A DNA stretch of 64,000 nt, from the NCBI GenBank assembly GCA_022432975.1, contig CM039512.1:45038309-45102308 (forward strand), in the 5' to 3' direction. Below, in pieces: positions 36,240-46,226 of the stretch (the first letter of the stretch is position 1; every line of letters begins with the position of its first letter). The position numbers were made by a program, and so were the translations under genes. The stretch is from Begonia masoniana (lineage: Eukaryota; Streptophyta; Magnoliopsida; Cucurbitales; Begoniaceae). The notes under the pieces were generated by a model. It ran no database searches. It had not been told where the DNA came from and worked only from the letters and a program-made list of their open reading frames with translations.

Positions 36240-36899
36240 TACTAAGTCAAATGCTCCTCATCTTATTAATCGCCACTGTATGAATATACCTGGAATAACC
36301 GATGGTTGAGCGGCCCCCTCTTCTTCGATCAAGGTAGACATCCTCGAAGGACAACACGGTGGTATCTTATTCGGTCCTAGACAATCTCTGGCCTTGTGCC
36401 CCACCTTGGCGCACCGAAACATTGACCGGAATGCAACTTGCACTCCCCAAAGTGATTCTTCAGACACGTAGGGCATCGAGGAGCTTGTTGAGCCCCTTGT
36501 GGCTATTCACTTCTGTCCTGTATAAACGGTGCATCGTTGGGCCTCGTAGCGCCCCGTCAATGTAGTTGCCAAACCTGTTCTTGTTGCGGTTGCACCTCTC
36601 GGAGAAACCCCATTGGACAGTTCCTAGAGAGATGACCCAGTCTGTTACACGCAAAGCATCGGCCAGAACCTGCCTTGCACACCCCACCATGGCACTTCTT
36701 ACACGTTTGGCATTGAGGGAACTGTACAAGCCTTCGTGCACGTTTCTTACTTACCACGCTAATTAAATCCTCACCGACTCTTTTTATGTCCTTAACTGGT
36801 AGCTGCTTCTCCCCTAGCTCAACAATTCGCACCATATCTGTAAGCTGGCTAATGGGATCCACTCAGGAGTTGCCTATGTGCTCTCGGCATTTCTTATTC
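36240..36899 (-). pseudogene. Element C gag remnant with zinc knuckles
   Basis: Minus-strand reading from the end of a leader intron at 36899. Visible are DPISQLTDMVRIVELGEK, a basic stretch, KCHGGVCKAGSGRCFACNRLGH as a zinc-knuckle region with the CCHC motif CFACNRLGHLSRNC, and after at least one frame change a second knuckle-like CAKVGHKARDC and a stretch like the start of a protease region (EEEGAAQPSVIPG). The capsid domain that precedes the knuckles in A and B is absent. Gag in this family packages the RNA. With pol missing as well, this copy would depend on enzymes of other elements. The frame is broken. Confidence 0.75.
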
Positions 36900-36970
36900 C
36901 TAGACACAATATAAACACAAGACAAAACAATATAAACATCTATGAATAAGACTTAAACTTAAATACTTAC
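36900..36970 (-). other. Intron-like interval between primer site and gag of C
   Basis: On the minus strand it begins GTAAGTATTTAAG (36970) and ends TTGTGTCTAG (36900). It is 71 nt long and placed as in elements A and B. Confidence 0.5.
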
Positions 36971-37045
36971 AGTCGATGGAGAGTCCTCGTGTGGCGGTTC
37001 GTGTTTTGGCAGGCAATTCACAAAATCGCTTTTAAAACTCCGTCT

Positions 37046-37056
37046 CTCTGATACCA
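37046..37056 (-). other. Primer binding site of element C
   Basis: The minus strand reads TGGTATCAGAG, four bases after the LTR end (ATTA spacer). Confidence 0.8.
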
Positions 37057-37060
37057 TAAT

Positions 37061-39689
37061 TGTAACGACCCCAACCCGGTCAGGGCCGTCACGGCTTAGC
37101 CATAACTTACTCCTAATTTAGCCCCCATAAGTAGAAATTTTCTTTTTTTTTTTTCAAAACATTTCCCATATCACTTTAAATAAACAAAGAAACCTAATAA
37201 AAAAATTAATAAAACCAAAGGGGCAAAAAAAAAGTCATGTGCCAGCCGAAGGAAGGGGCGACTGATCGCCCTTCCTTACTGGCGATCAGTCGCCATAAAA
37301 GAAATGAGGGGCGATTGATCGCCCAATTTGGGGCGATCAATCGCCCATCGCTCTAGAAGTTTACTTCCAGACCGTTTACCTTGTGGCGATTGATCCCCTT
37401 CCCAGGGCGATCAATCGCCCATCGCTCTGGAATTTCATTCCAGAGCGATGCTTCTTCTTCTCTCCCCTTTCATACCTCATCCTTCCTGTTTCTTCAATAC
37501 ATACCAACATAATCCCTATACTTCTCAACATAAATTTTCTTATACTAAAACAAAACACTCATTCATTGATCATCCAAAACACGACACTACTATAACCTAC
37601 AATTTCAGAAAACTCAAGAAAACGAACCGCATGGATCGCTCTAAAACCGAGCCAATCCTTACATGTCTGAATGCTTAAAATCGTCAAATATTACCCAACC
37701 AAAACCTCAAGACAACATCAACATCATAAATGGAATTTCCCTAAAAGCATCTCCAAAATAAACACGTCACCAAATCATTCAAAACGACACAACTTCGAAC
37801 CTACATTCACTATACAATTCCCAAAACATCAAACTTCCCCACATATCCTAAAATCCCTCACATCTTTAACATCAAAACAAGCTTACATTGATTACCCAAA
37901 TAGCTCGGAGCACACCCACCGTCACCGAACCTTGCCAAAACACACCCCGTCGCCATGAGCACCATCCGTCGACCACCTATTCTTTGTCATCGAGAGAAAA
38001 CTCTCACCTTCACACCTGTCACCTACATCACACAACATAAACATTAAGCCTAATGCTTATTAAGGGAATGTACTATACATGACATATGCATGAATGCATG
38101 ATTCTTTTCATAAAACATGTTCATTTACTTGTTCTTATTCTTTTCTTTTCGTTGACATGAATTAAGGTGGGGATGTGCCAGGGAGTAGGCCAAGTGCGTG
38201 TACATAATCCTTTCGGCCGTATTCATGTTCCATCGCATGGAAGTGACATTGGTTTTGTTGTTATGGCCATACTGTCCCAACCCACACTTAATCGTTACCT
38301 TTCTTTTACATAATTCATGCATGGAACGTTTCATATGACGTTTGAGAAAACATGATGCATGAGGAACCCACGTACAACATATCATCAAACAATTCACAAC
38401 GTACATGGATATGCACTACTATTAACAAACTTCGCAAATAACTAATAACTAACATCCTAGGCTGCCCGACTCATTAAATCCCACAATCAGCAAATCATCA
38501 TCAAAATAACAAAAACCTAACGTTGACACGATGTAGGGCCTTAAGGGCCGGAAACCTAACATCCACTTACCTGGCGTCCGTAGCAAGTCGTGCACCGTCC
38601 GTAAAGTCGTCTCCACCTAAAGCATTTCACAATTAAGGGCATTAAGATCAATCTTAAATAAACGAATTCCAAACTTAAACTAAGCTTCTAGCTAAGACAA
38701 TTTCTCCTAAAATTTCTCTTTTCTCCATTTAGGCATTTCATTGAGCACGTGGTGCTCACAAAATTCTTAAGCCTACAACAATGGTGTTCATACCCTTCAA
38801 CCTCCAAAATTGACCAAAATCCATCTATAACCAAAATCTCACATAACTATCATCAATAGTCGAAAATACACTGTCAAAAGGGCACTAATTTAAACATCAT
38901 AACGATTTCTAACTAAAATCGGAGATTTCTCACAAAACCGTAAACCAACATCAACCTAACCTTCTATTTCCGACCTAAACTACAACAACAATTACAATTT
39001 CATCATTAATAACCATCAATTAACAACCCAAACTAATATCTAACTTAAACCGGTAATTTCTCCAACCCTAAATCGGAACCCTAACTAAAATGAGCTCGTT
39101 AAAATCAAAGCTAAATCTCTAGAATACTTAGAGTCTTACCTAGGGTACAATTGTTAGGAGAAACTGAAAAGAGATTGCTGGAGAAAAGCCAAAACGTCGG
39201 CCGATTGGGAAAACCACCATGGAAGATGAAGAACGCCTAAGGGAGGAGAAACCCTTCTCTGGAGAGAATCGTGGAATGCTCCAAGGGAGAAGAGGGGTAT
39301 TGAATTTTTAATAAAATTTAACCTCCTAAATTACAAGATTTGCCCTCCCCTCAATCCTTTGCTAAATTCGTTAATTAACTTATCGATTTGGTTTCTCCAA
39401 AACTTCCTTATTTCTCCAAATATTCCAATTTAATCTTAGGGTTCTAACGAAACTCTCCGTTCGCAAAACGGACTTAATTTACTATTTTTACGACTTAAAA
39501 CACTATAGGCAGGAAAACCGTAACTCGGCGTTACACTATCGATTGGATTTTTAAAAATTTACTTATTCTTCTAAAAATCAACATAAATTCTCAGGGTCCT
39601 AATAAAATCTCCCGCTCACAAAACGGACATAATTTACTTATTTACAAAAATACCCTTGGAGCAGAAACTCGAAAAACTTGTGTGTTACA
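37061..39689 (-). mobile_element. 5' LTR of element C
   Basis: It matches 22479-25106 over its whole length with few differences, including the hairpin cluster at about 37257-37448. Its outer end (39689) abuts the right GGTGG duplication. Confidence 0.93.
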
Positions 39690-39694
39690 GGTGG

Positions 39695-40251
39695 ATGTAT
39701 GTTAAAGTCGATCGGATGATGGCTAACGTCACTGGTGGATGTATGTTAAAGTCGATCGGATGATGGCTGACATCACTGATGGATGTAGGAAATGTTTTGT
39801 CGTTTTGTGACCAGTTGATGGCTGACGTCACCAGTGGATGTAGGAAGTGTTTGTCGTTTAGTGACCGGATGATGAAACCAAAGTTTTGTCGCTTTGTCAC
39901 CAGGGAAGCCTTCTGGTTCCTGTTTCGGCCTCTTCTGTTGACTTTGCTTGGCAGGTAGATATGTTTGACTTCTATAACTTTTCAAATATTACACGGTTTA
40001 AACCCTTACTCCCTTTGGCCGATTGTTTCTTAATATTCCAACCGATTGTTCAAACATTTCTTTTTATATAGTTTTGTTTAACTCTATTGTGCTTAAATGA
40101 TTTCCGCTGCTAGCTTTTTAAAATATTACGAGGTTTTAGAAAATGTCAAATTTTAACTTTCGAGTGAAATTTTAAACTTGGTCCAAAGTTTCTTAGTTAT
40201 ATTCGGGTTATGAGTAGCGAACTGGGTTAAAAAAAAACCCGGGGCGTTACA
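39695..40251 (+). mobile_element. 3' LTR of element B, second part
   Basis: It resumes in the 44-bp repeat and follows 15663-16219 of the 5' LTR to the terminal GGGGCGTTACA. Confidence 0.93.
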
Positions 40252-40527
40252 GCGTAGTTGAACATTCTCTCTATCGTTCGGATCCACACCTCGTCATGGG
40301 TTGGGTCCGTCGATAATCCATCAAACATAGGTGGTTGGAGTCGCCGAAATCTATCCCCACTGGTGTCACATGGAGCATTCACATGATTGTTATTCCCATT
40401 ATCTTCCTGAGCCATCATACGTTCCATCATGCGGGATTGGACGCCGACCAACTTGGTTACACGGTCGAGGGTGTCGCCCCTGTAGTTTGGCTCACCTTGG
40501 TGTCCTCTCACCATTTCTACGAAAATC
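40252..40527 (-). pseudogene. Element A gag, N-terminal part
   Basis: On the minus strand the ATG at 40514 opens MVRGHQGEPNYRGDTLD, followed by GDRFRRLQPPMFDGLSTDP, which matches gag of element B (GDRFRRLQPPTFDG). The reading stops at the B insertion (GCGTA duplication at 40252-40256) inside RTIERMFNYA and continues in the same protein at 14058. The exon start at 40527 follows the leader intron-like interval. The fragment itself has no stop. Confidence 0.9.
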
Positions 40528-40588
40528 CTATAATAATAATAAACTCAATTTAATAAACTTAAACTTATACAGGAACTTAAACACTTAC
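40528..40588 (-). other. Intron-like interval between primer site and gag of A
   Basis: On the minus strand it begins GTAAGTGTTTAAG (40588) and ends TTATTATAG (40528). It is 61 nt long. Confidence 0.5.
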
Positions 40589-40661
40589 AGTTGGTGGAGT
40601 GATCTCACGTAGCGGATTGCAGCAGTCAGACAGTCTACTAGAATCGCTTTTAAAAATCGAG

Positions 40662-40673
40662 GCTCTAATACCG
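40662..40673 (-). other. Degenerate primer binding site of element A
   Basis: The minus strand reads CGGTATTAGAGC for TGGTATCAGAGC, four bases after the LTR end. Confidence 0.65.
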
Positions 40674-40802
40674 TAACTGTGACGACCCTGACCCGCTGGG
40701 ACTATCACGGGACTCGACATAGCGTTCACTAGGACATTGACATTTTGGACGTAAAATTTTTCAACTTTTTAAAACTCTAATTCGGATAGGAAGACATAAA
40801 AA

Positions 40803-41345
40803 TGGAAGATAGAAATGGACAACAACAGGAATGGACTACTGGAATGGACTATTGGAATGGACTACTGGGATGGACAGCTGGAATTGACTACTGGGATGGA
40901 CGACTGGCATGGACGACTGGGATGGACTACTGGGATGGACAACGACATGAGTGGACGACGGCAGGAATGGACGACTGGAATGGACTACTGGAATGGATGA
41001 CTGGAATGCACGACTGGTATGGACTACTGGAATGGACTGCCGGAATGGATGGCTGTATGATGCGTGGAATGGACGACTGTAATGGACTACTGGGATGGAC
41101 GACGACAGGAGTGAATGATGACAGGAATGGACGACTGGAATGGACGACTGGAATGGACGACTGGGATGGACTGCTGGAATGGATGACTGGAATGGACGAC
41201 TGGGATGGACTACTGGAATGGACGACGACAAGAGTGGACAACAATAGGAATGGACGACTGGAATGGACTACTGGAATGGATTACTGGAATGGACGACTGG
41301 GATGGACTACTAGAATGGACGATGACAGAAATGGACGACTGGGAT
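40803..41345. repeat. 13-bp minisatellite, about 40 imperfect copies
   Basis: The unit is TGGAATGGACTAC with variants (GGG, GACGAC, ATGAC). Occasional longer units carry GACGACAGGA. The long ORFs across it on both strands are products of the repeat. Confidence 0.95.
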
Positions 41346-42414
41346 GGACATTTTATAATTCAACACTCCAGCCGATTGATCTGCTACCACAGCCGATCGA
41401 TCGGCTACCTCTTTGTTTTACATCTATATGACCTGATAACCTCACAACTTACTATTAAACTTCTTTCCAACCTCTTTAGAGACAAAATTCTTCTAAACCC
41501 CAGATTCAAAACAAAAATTTAAATGTGTTAGAAAACATGACGGGAGTTCAAGAAATCCAACTGCATGGACAGCTCTGAAGCTCAGACCAATCCATGCACA
41601 ACTAAAAAGAGATCCCATACAATTCCAATATATTTTCAAAAGGCAACAATTCAAGACAGAGGTTTTAAAACATCGACAGGAAGCCTATACATCGCTTAGA
41701 TCCCAAAAACTATATAACCATGACATACACTTCAGAACATCACCCCACAGGTCAAAATGCGTCTGACTGCCGCAACCAACACCCACGAGCTCGTCCCGCC
41801 AACTGCACCTATTCGTCGGCTTGAGGCACGAAGTCCTCATCCATGTGATCCATACCTACAACAGGGAATTCAAATATGCATGACTTTTGAAATACATAAC
41901 ATTACTTTACATTACATTCAGGTGGACAGGAGGTATAAGTGGGGATTATAGAGGAACTGGCGTACATACATACATGTCACAACAGGACATAACAGGAGTA
42001 CATAGCGTACATAACAGAGTACATAACTTCAAATCGCATGCATAAAACATTTACATAAATTCAAGAAAATCTGTATGTATGAAACATATATATGTTTAAA
42101 CGAACATAAACAGCGACAGGATATCAAAAGCAGACATAAGCAAAACACATTTAACTTGGAACGTAACCTAACGACTTAACTACCCGACAACCAAAACTAG
42201 TATCTCTGTGATGTAGGGCCTTAAGGGCCAAATCTAGAAGTTGAACTTACCTGATTCCATAGAGTTGCAAGCACGCACGTACGGCTTCGGCGATTCACGA
42301 ACCTATATTAGCATAACTGGACCATTAACCTAACTTCAACAAAACTAGGGATAACTAACCTAAACTCATTAACTAACGTAAATGGTTACATTTAACGGAG
42401 AAAAATGGAGAAAC

Positions 42415-43418
42415 AAGAGGAGTACATAGCGTACATAACAGGAGTACATAGCGTACATAACAGGAGTACATAGCGTACATAACAGGAGTACATAGCGTAC
42501 ATAACAGGAGTACATAGCGTACATAACAGGAGTACATAGCGTACATAACAGGAGTACATAGCGTACATAACAGGAGTACATAGCGTACATAACAGGAGTA
42601 CATAGCGTACATAACAGGAGTACATAACAGGAGTACATAGCGTACATAACAGGAGTACATAGCGTACATAACAGGAGTACATAGCGTACATAACAGGAGT
42701 ACATAGCGTACATAACAGGAGTACATAGCGTACATAACAGGAGTACATAGCGTACATAACAGGAGTACATAGCGTACATAACAGGAGTACATAGCGTACA
42801 TAACAGGAGTACATAGCGTACATAACAGGAGTACATAGCGTACATAACAGGAGTACATAGCGTACATAACAGGAGTACATAGCGTACATAACAGGAGTAC
42901 ATAGCGTACATAACAGGAGTACATAGCGTACATAACAGGAGTACATAGCGTACATAACAGGAGTACATAGCGTACATAACAGGAGTACATAGCGTACATA
43001 ACAGGAGTACATAGCGTACATAACAGGAGTACATAGCGTACATAACAGGAGTACATAGCGTACATAACAGGAGTACATAGCGTACATAACAGGAGTACAT
43101 AGCGTACATAACAGGAGTACATAGCGTACATAACAGGAGTACATAGCGTACATAACAGGAGTACATAGCGTACATAACAGGAGTACATAGCGTACATAAC
43201 AGGAGTACATAGCGTACATAACAGGAGTACATAGCGTACATAACAGGAGTACATAGCGTACATAACAGGAGTACATAGCGTACATAACAGGAGTACATAG
43301 CGTACATAACAGGAGTACATAGCGTACATAACAGGAGTACATAGCGTACATAACAGGAGTACATAGCGTACATAACAGGAGTACATAGCGTACATAACAG
43401 GAGTACATAGCGTACATA
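42415..43418. repeat. 22-bp minisatellite, about 45 nearly identical copies
   Basis: The unit is AACAGGAGTACATAGCGTAC plus AT. It is almost perfectly homogeneous. One shortened unit lies at about 42615-42630. Three overlapping reverse-strand ORFs of 334-346 codons exist only because 22 is not a multiple of 3 and the unit lacks stops on that strand. Confidence 0.98.
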
Positions 43419-43606
43419 TCTAATTTGCCCATCTATTGGTTTCTAACTAATTCGCTATCTAGCTCGTCGATTCGGTTTCTCCGAAATCCTCTTTTTCCAC
43501 TAAACATTCAAACAAATTCTAATAAAATATTCATTATATTAATATCAAATTAATCCCGTTTAATAATTCAATGAATAATTATATGGCCAAAATACCGGGT
43601 GTTATA

Positions 43607-44990
43607 ATAAATTCTTCTGATCTTACATTTTTAACTCTAGATTGGTTGAAGTCTTGAGGTTGATGTAGAGACTTTGAAACTCCACTGCTTCTCGGACAAT
43701 CTCTTCACCTCAAATTTGGACAATTTGTAGATATGAAAATAATACATTCACTATATATTTCTGGAGAGACGTATTTTCAACTCATGACATGTCTCTCTTA
43801 AATATTAGAAACTTTTTTACTAAAATAAAATATTGAAAAAGAAACTTTTTTTCACTCTGTGGTTGTCAGATGAAAAATTCTCACTTATTTCGTCATTAAA
43901 ACTCCCTAATGTGTCAAATGTAATTTTGCATTTAAGAAGGAAATCTAAAAACACCTCTTCAGATTTTATTATGAAAATAATTTTTTAAAATAAAATTTCG
44001 GTTTATGAGATTTAGAAAATTTATTTTATTTGACATATCAAATTGAGAATTTAAACATAAAATAATATTTTACCAAAAACTAACATTTCAATTTAAAGAT
44101 GTAGTCTCATCTTATGATATTTTCAAATTTGATTTGATAGTTTGTCTTATAATAAATTTAGATTTCAACTGAAAATTTAATGTCATGGAAAGAGATTATT
44201 TACATGGTTTGTACTCTTTACAAACTTAGATTTCTATTGAAAATTTAATCTTGAAATTATTTAAATCTAATTTGACATCAGATTTATTAGATTTTTTAAA
44301 CTAATTCAAATCGGTTAAAATATTCTCCTTAATGAGATATTTTATTCTTAGTTAATGTAAACTATTTATGATAATTAACACAATAATTAACTCTATAGTA
44401 ATTCTACTAAATACTTAAAATTGCATTATTATAACTATAGAGTATATTTATTCAAAGTAATGTCCATTGCTATAATTATTACATATGTATTAATTCTCCA
44501 TTAAGATTTATAATAGAGCTAGGTTTAAAATTTGTTATTATCTTATATTAAACATTTATCCTTGACCATTATTGATTCTCAATTAAATAGAAAATACATA
44601 ATATTTATGAATTTGTATGCTAATTATTTTATTCTTGAATTAACGAACAAAGAATCTTAGATAATGAATTCAATCATTTCAATGTTAGTATTTTCAACTA
44701 CTCATTTAATTTATTCTCAAAATATAATATTTTTTGTACATGTACCTCGTGCAAAACTTTATCATGTAAAATAAAATAATAAATTAATATAAAATAGAAT
44801 TTTAACAAATACAAGGAAAAAAATCACCATTATTATAATGAAATATTGTTGTTTGTATGATAAATATTATAAGAACAAGTTAATTTCATCTAACTCAGTC
44901 CTATATAATCATATTATTTAAAATATATTCACTTTATCTAGCCACGTATAAATACGTGAATTAGATTTGGTTTATTCAACGGGGATGGGG
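43607..44990. other. AT-rich intergenic DNA
   Basis: I see no coding region, terminal repeat or RNA gene here. Confidence 0.65.
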
Positions 44991-45234
44991 ACTTTATCTT
45001 TTGAAAAATAAAATTATATAAATATTTAATATGAGAATGGAATAGAAAAACCTATCTAATTCCGACCAACCTGTTATTGTAACATAAAAGCCGGAGACAG
45101 CCTACGAGTCCAACAATAAAAGTGTTGACACTTAATTCCCCTTACTATTTTGGATTATTACGAAGCCGATGTGCCTACGTTTTCCATCCAAAAGGGGCGA
45201 GAACGACATTTCGTCTTATTAATTCAAGGGGACC

Positions 45235-45500
45235 CACAAACACGTGTTGCCACCTGTCACAATGACGTCATCGACTCGTCACACTCGTGGGCCACGCGGT
45301 TTGAATCTTCTGATTGGGAGTGATAAAAAGCACGTGGCCTGAAACCATGGTCGTCGACCTCAACTCAACCACGTTTCTGAAACCTGATTCACCAGCGACC
45401 ATATGAATACTGTGGTACATTATGTACTGGATCTGTTCCCAGTCTCTCGGGCTAGTGGGTCCCACATGGGACCAATTTATTTACACGTGGCAGAGCCTCA
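45235..45500 (+). promoter_or_regulatory. Promoter region with clustered ACGT-core motifs
   Basis: CACGTG G-boxes lie at 45241-45246, 45331-45336 and 45484-45489, with a TGACGTCA palindrome at 45263-45270. These are typical targets of plant bZIP factors (ABA and sugar signalling). The cluster lies 0.7-1.0 kb upstream of the trehalose-phosphate synthase-like start codon and about 0.4-0.6 kb upstream of its leader intron. A GA-rich tract at 45690-45706 may lie near the start of transcription. Confidence 0.55.
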
Positions 45501-45856
45501 GCTCGAAACGTAGCGCGTGGCGGAGAAAGGGCGCGTGGGAGAGGAACATCGTCAGTGCCAGTTGGCATTACTGGGTATTCGACTGGCCGACCTTATCCTC
45601 TTTCTTTTTTTATTTAGTTTTATTTTTATTTGATGTTTTCCAGGAAAAATAAGGAAGCAAAATGGTATATTTTGTACAGGCGGAGAAAAAGAGGAGAGAG
45701 AGAGAGGGCTGTGTGTGACCGACTCTTCGAATATAGGGACGAGCAAAGCCGAACCCTAGATTTATTTCTTTTTTAGATTGCTGAATTTCTGTTTTTCTTT
45801 TATCCAAGTTGTTTCAGATCCGACTTGAGTTGGTGGCGTTCTTCGTTTGAGCCGCG

Positions 45857-46216
45857 GTTAGTACCCGATTTTCATTTGTTTTTTTGTTTTAATGAATGTT
45901 TAACATGTTGTTTCGTGGTTTAGTATTCTCGTTTGAGGATCATTTGTCTGTGTCTTGTATGGTTTTGGATTATCTTTTTGATGGATCGAATGCTTTTTCT
46001 GTATCTCATTTGCTTGATTGGCATTAAATCTCGATGCTGCGGTCCGGCCGTTTTCATTTGTTGTTAATTCTCATGGTGATGCGAATCATATTATGATACT
46101 CGTTACAGATTGTTTCCAACTTTAATCGGTTTGCTTGGAGGGAGAAGAAGGTTGGGTGTTGTTTACAGTTTTGAGATCTTGATTGGGATCTCGGAGTTCA
46201 GGGATATACCCTGCAG
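45857..46216 (+). other. 5' UTR intron of the trehalose-phosphate synthase-like gene
   Basis: The donor is GCG|GTTAGT at 45857 and the acceptor CCCTGCAG ends at 46216, ten bases before the ATG. A leader intron at this place is common in plant class II TPS genes. Confidence 0.7.
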
Positions 46217-46226
46217 GTGATTAAAA

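Larger units (their letters stand above)
22479..39689 (-). mobile_element. Gypsy-type element C, pol-less and internally duplicated
   Basis: Minus-strand element of 17.2 kb flanked by GGTGG (22474-22478 and 39690-39694). Its LTRs are 22479-25106 (3') and 37061-39689 (5'), 2628 and 2629 bp. The primer site is at 37046-37056, a gag remnant at 36240-36899. No reverse transcriptase or integrase is recognisable, as in LARD-type non-autonomous elements. The inside holds two copies of a roughly 6.4-kb block (partial LTR, segment X, solo LTR D, segment Y). Confidence 0.88.
14064..40251 (+). mobile_element. Ty3/gypsy element B, inserted in the gag of A and itself interrupted by C
   Basis: The 5' LTR starts TGTAGCACCC at 14064 and the 3' LTR ends GGGGCGTTACA at 40251. 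GCGTA flanks both ends (14059-14063 and 40252-40256), and the gag of A is continuous across the site. Without C and its 5-bp duplication B is about 8.97 kb, a normal size for a Tekay-type element. The two LTRs (2156 bp and 2151 bp when rejoined across C) are very similar, so the insertion is fairly recent. The coding region carries lesions (see the gag and pol entries). Confidence 0.93.
40678..43606 (-). mobile_element. 5' LTR of element A, expanded by two tandem arrays
   Basis: On the minus strand it runs from a mutated start (TATAACACCCGG at 43606) to GGGTCGTCACA (40678). It shares with the 3' LTR the blocks GTAGGGCCTTAAGGGCC (about 42211), AGGTATAAGTGGGG and the exon-3-like block (41809-41855). 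Arrays of 13 bp and 22 bp make up about half of it. No matching target duplication could be tested because the other end of A is truncated. Confidence 0.85.

Noticed and set aside
40802..41431. A 209-codon ORF rich in W, G and D
   Set aside because: Product of the 13-bp array; ORFs on both strands and in several frames have the same origin.
42369..43432. Three overlapping reverse-strand ORFs of 334-346 codons with a regular 22-residue pattern
   Set aside because: They are read-through of the 22-bp array in all three frames. There is no conserved domain, and the composition follows only from the repeat.
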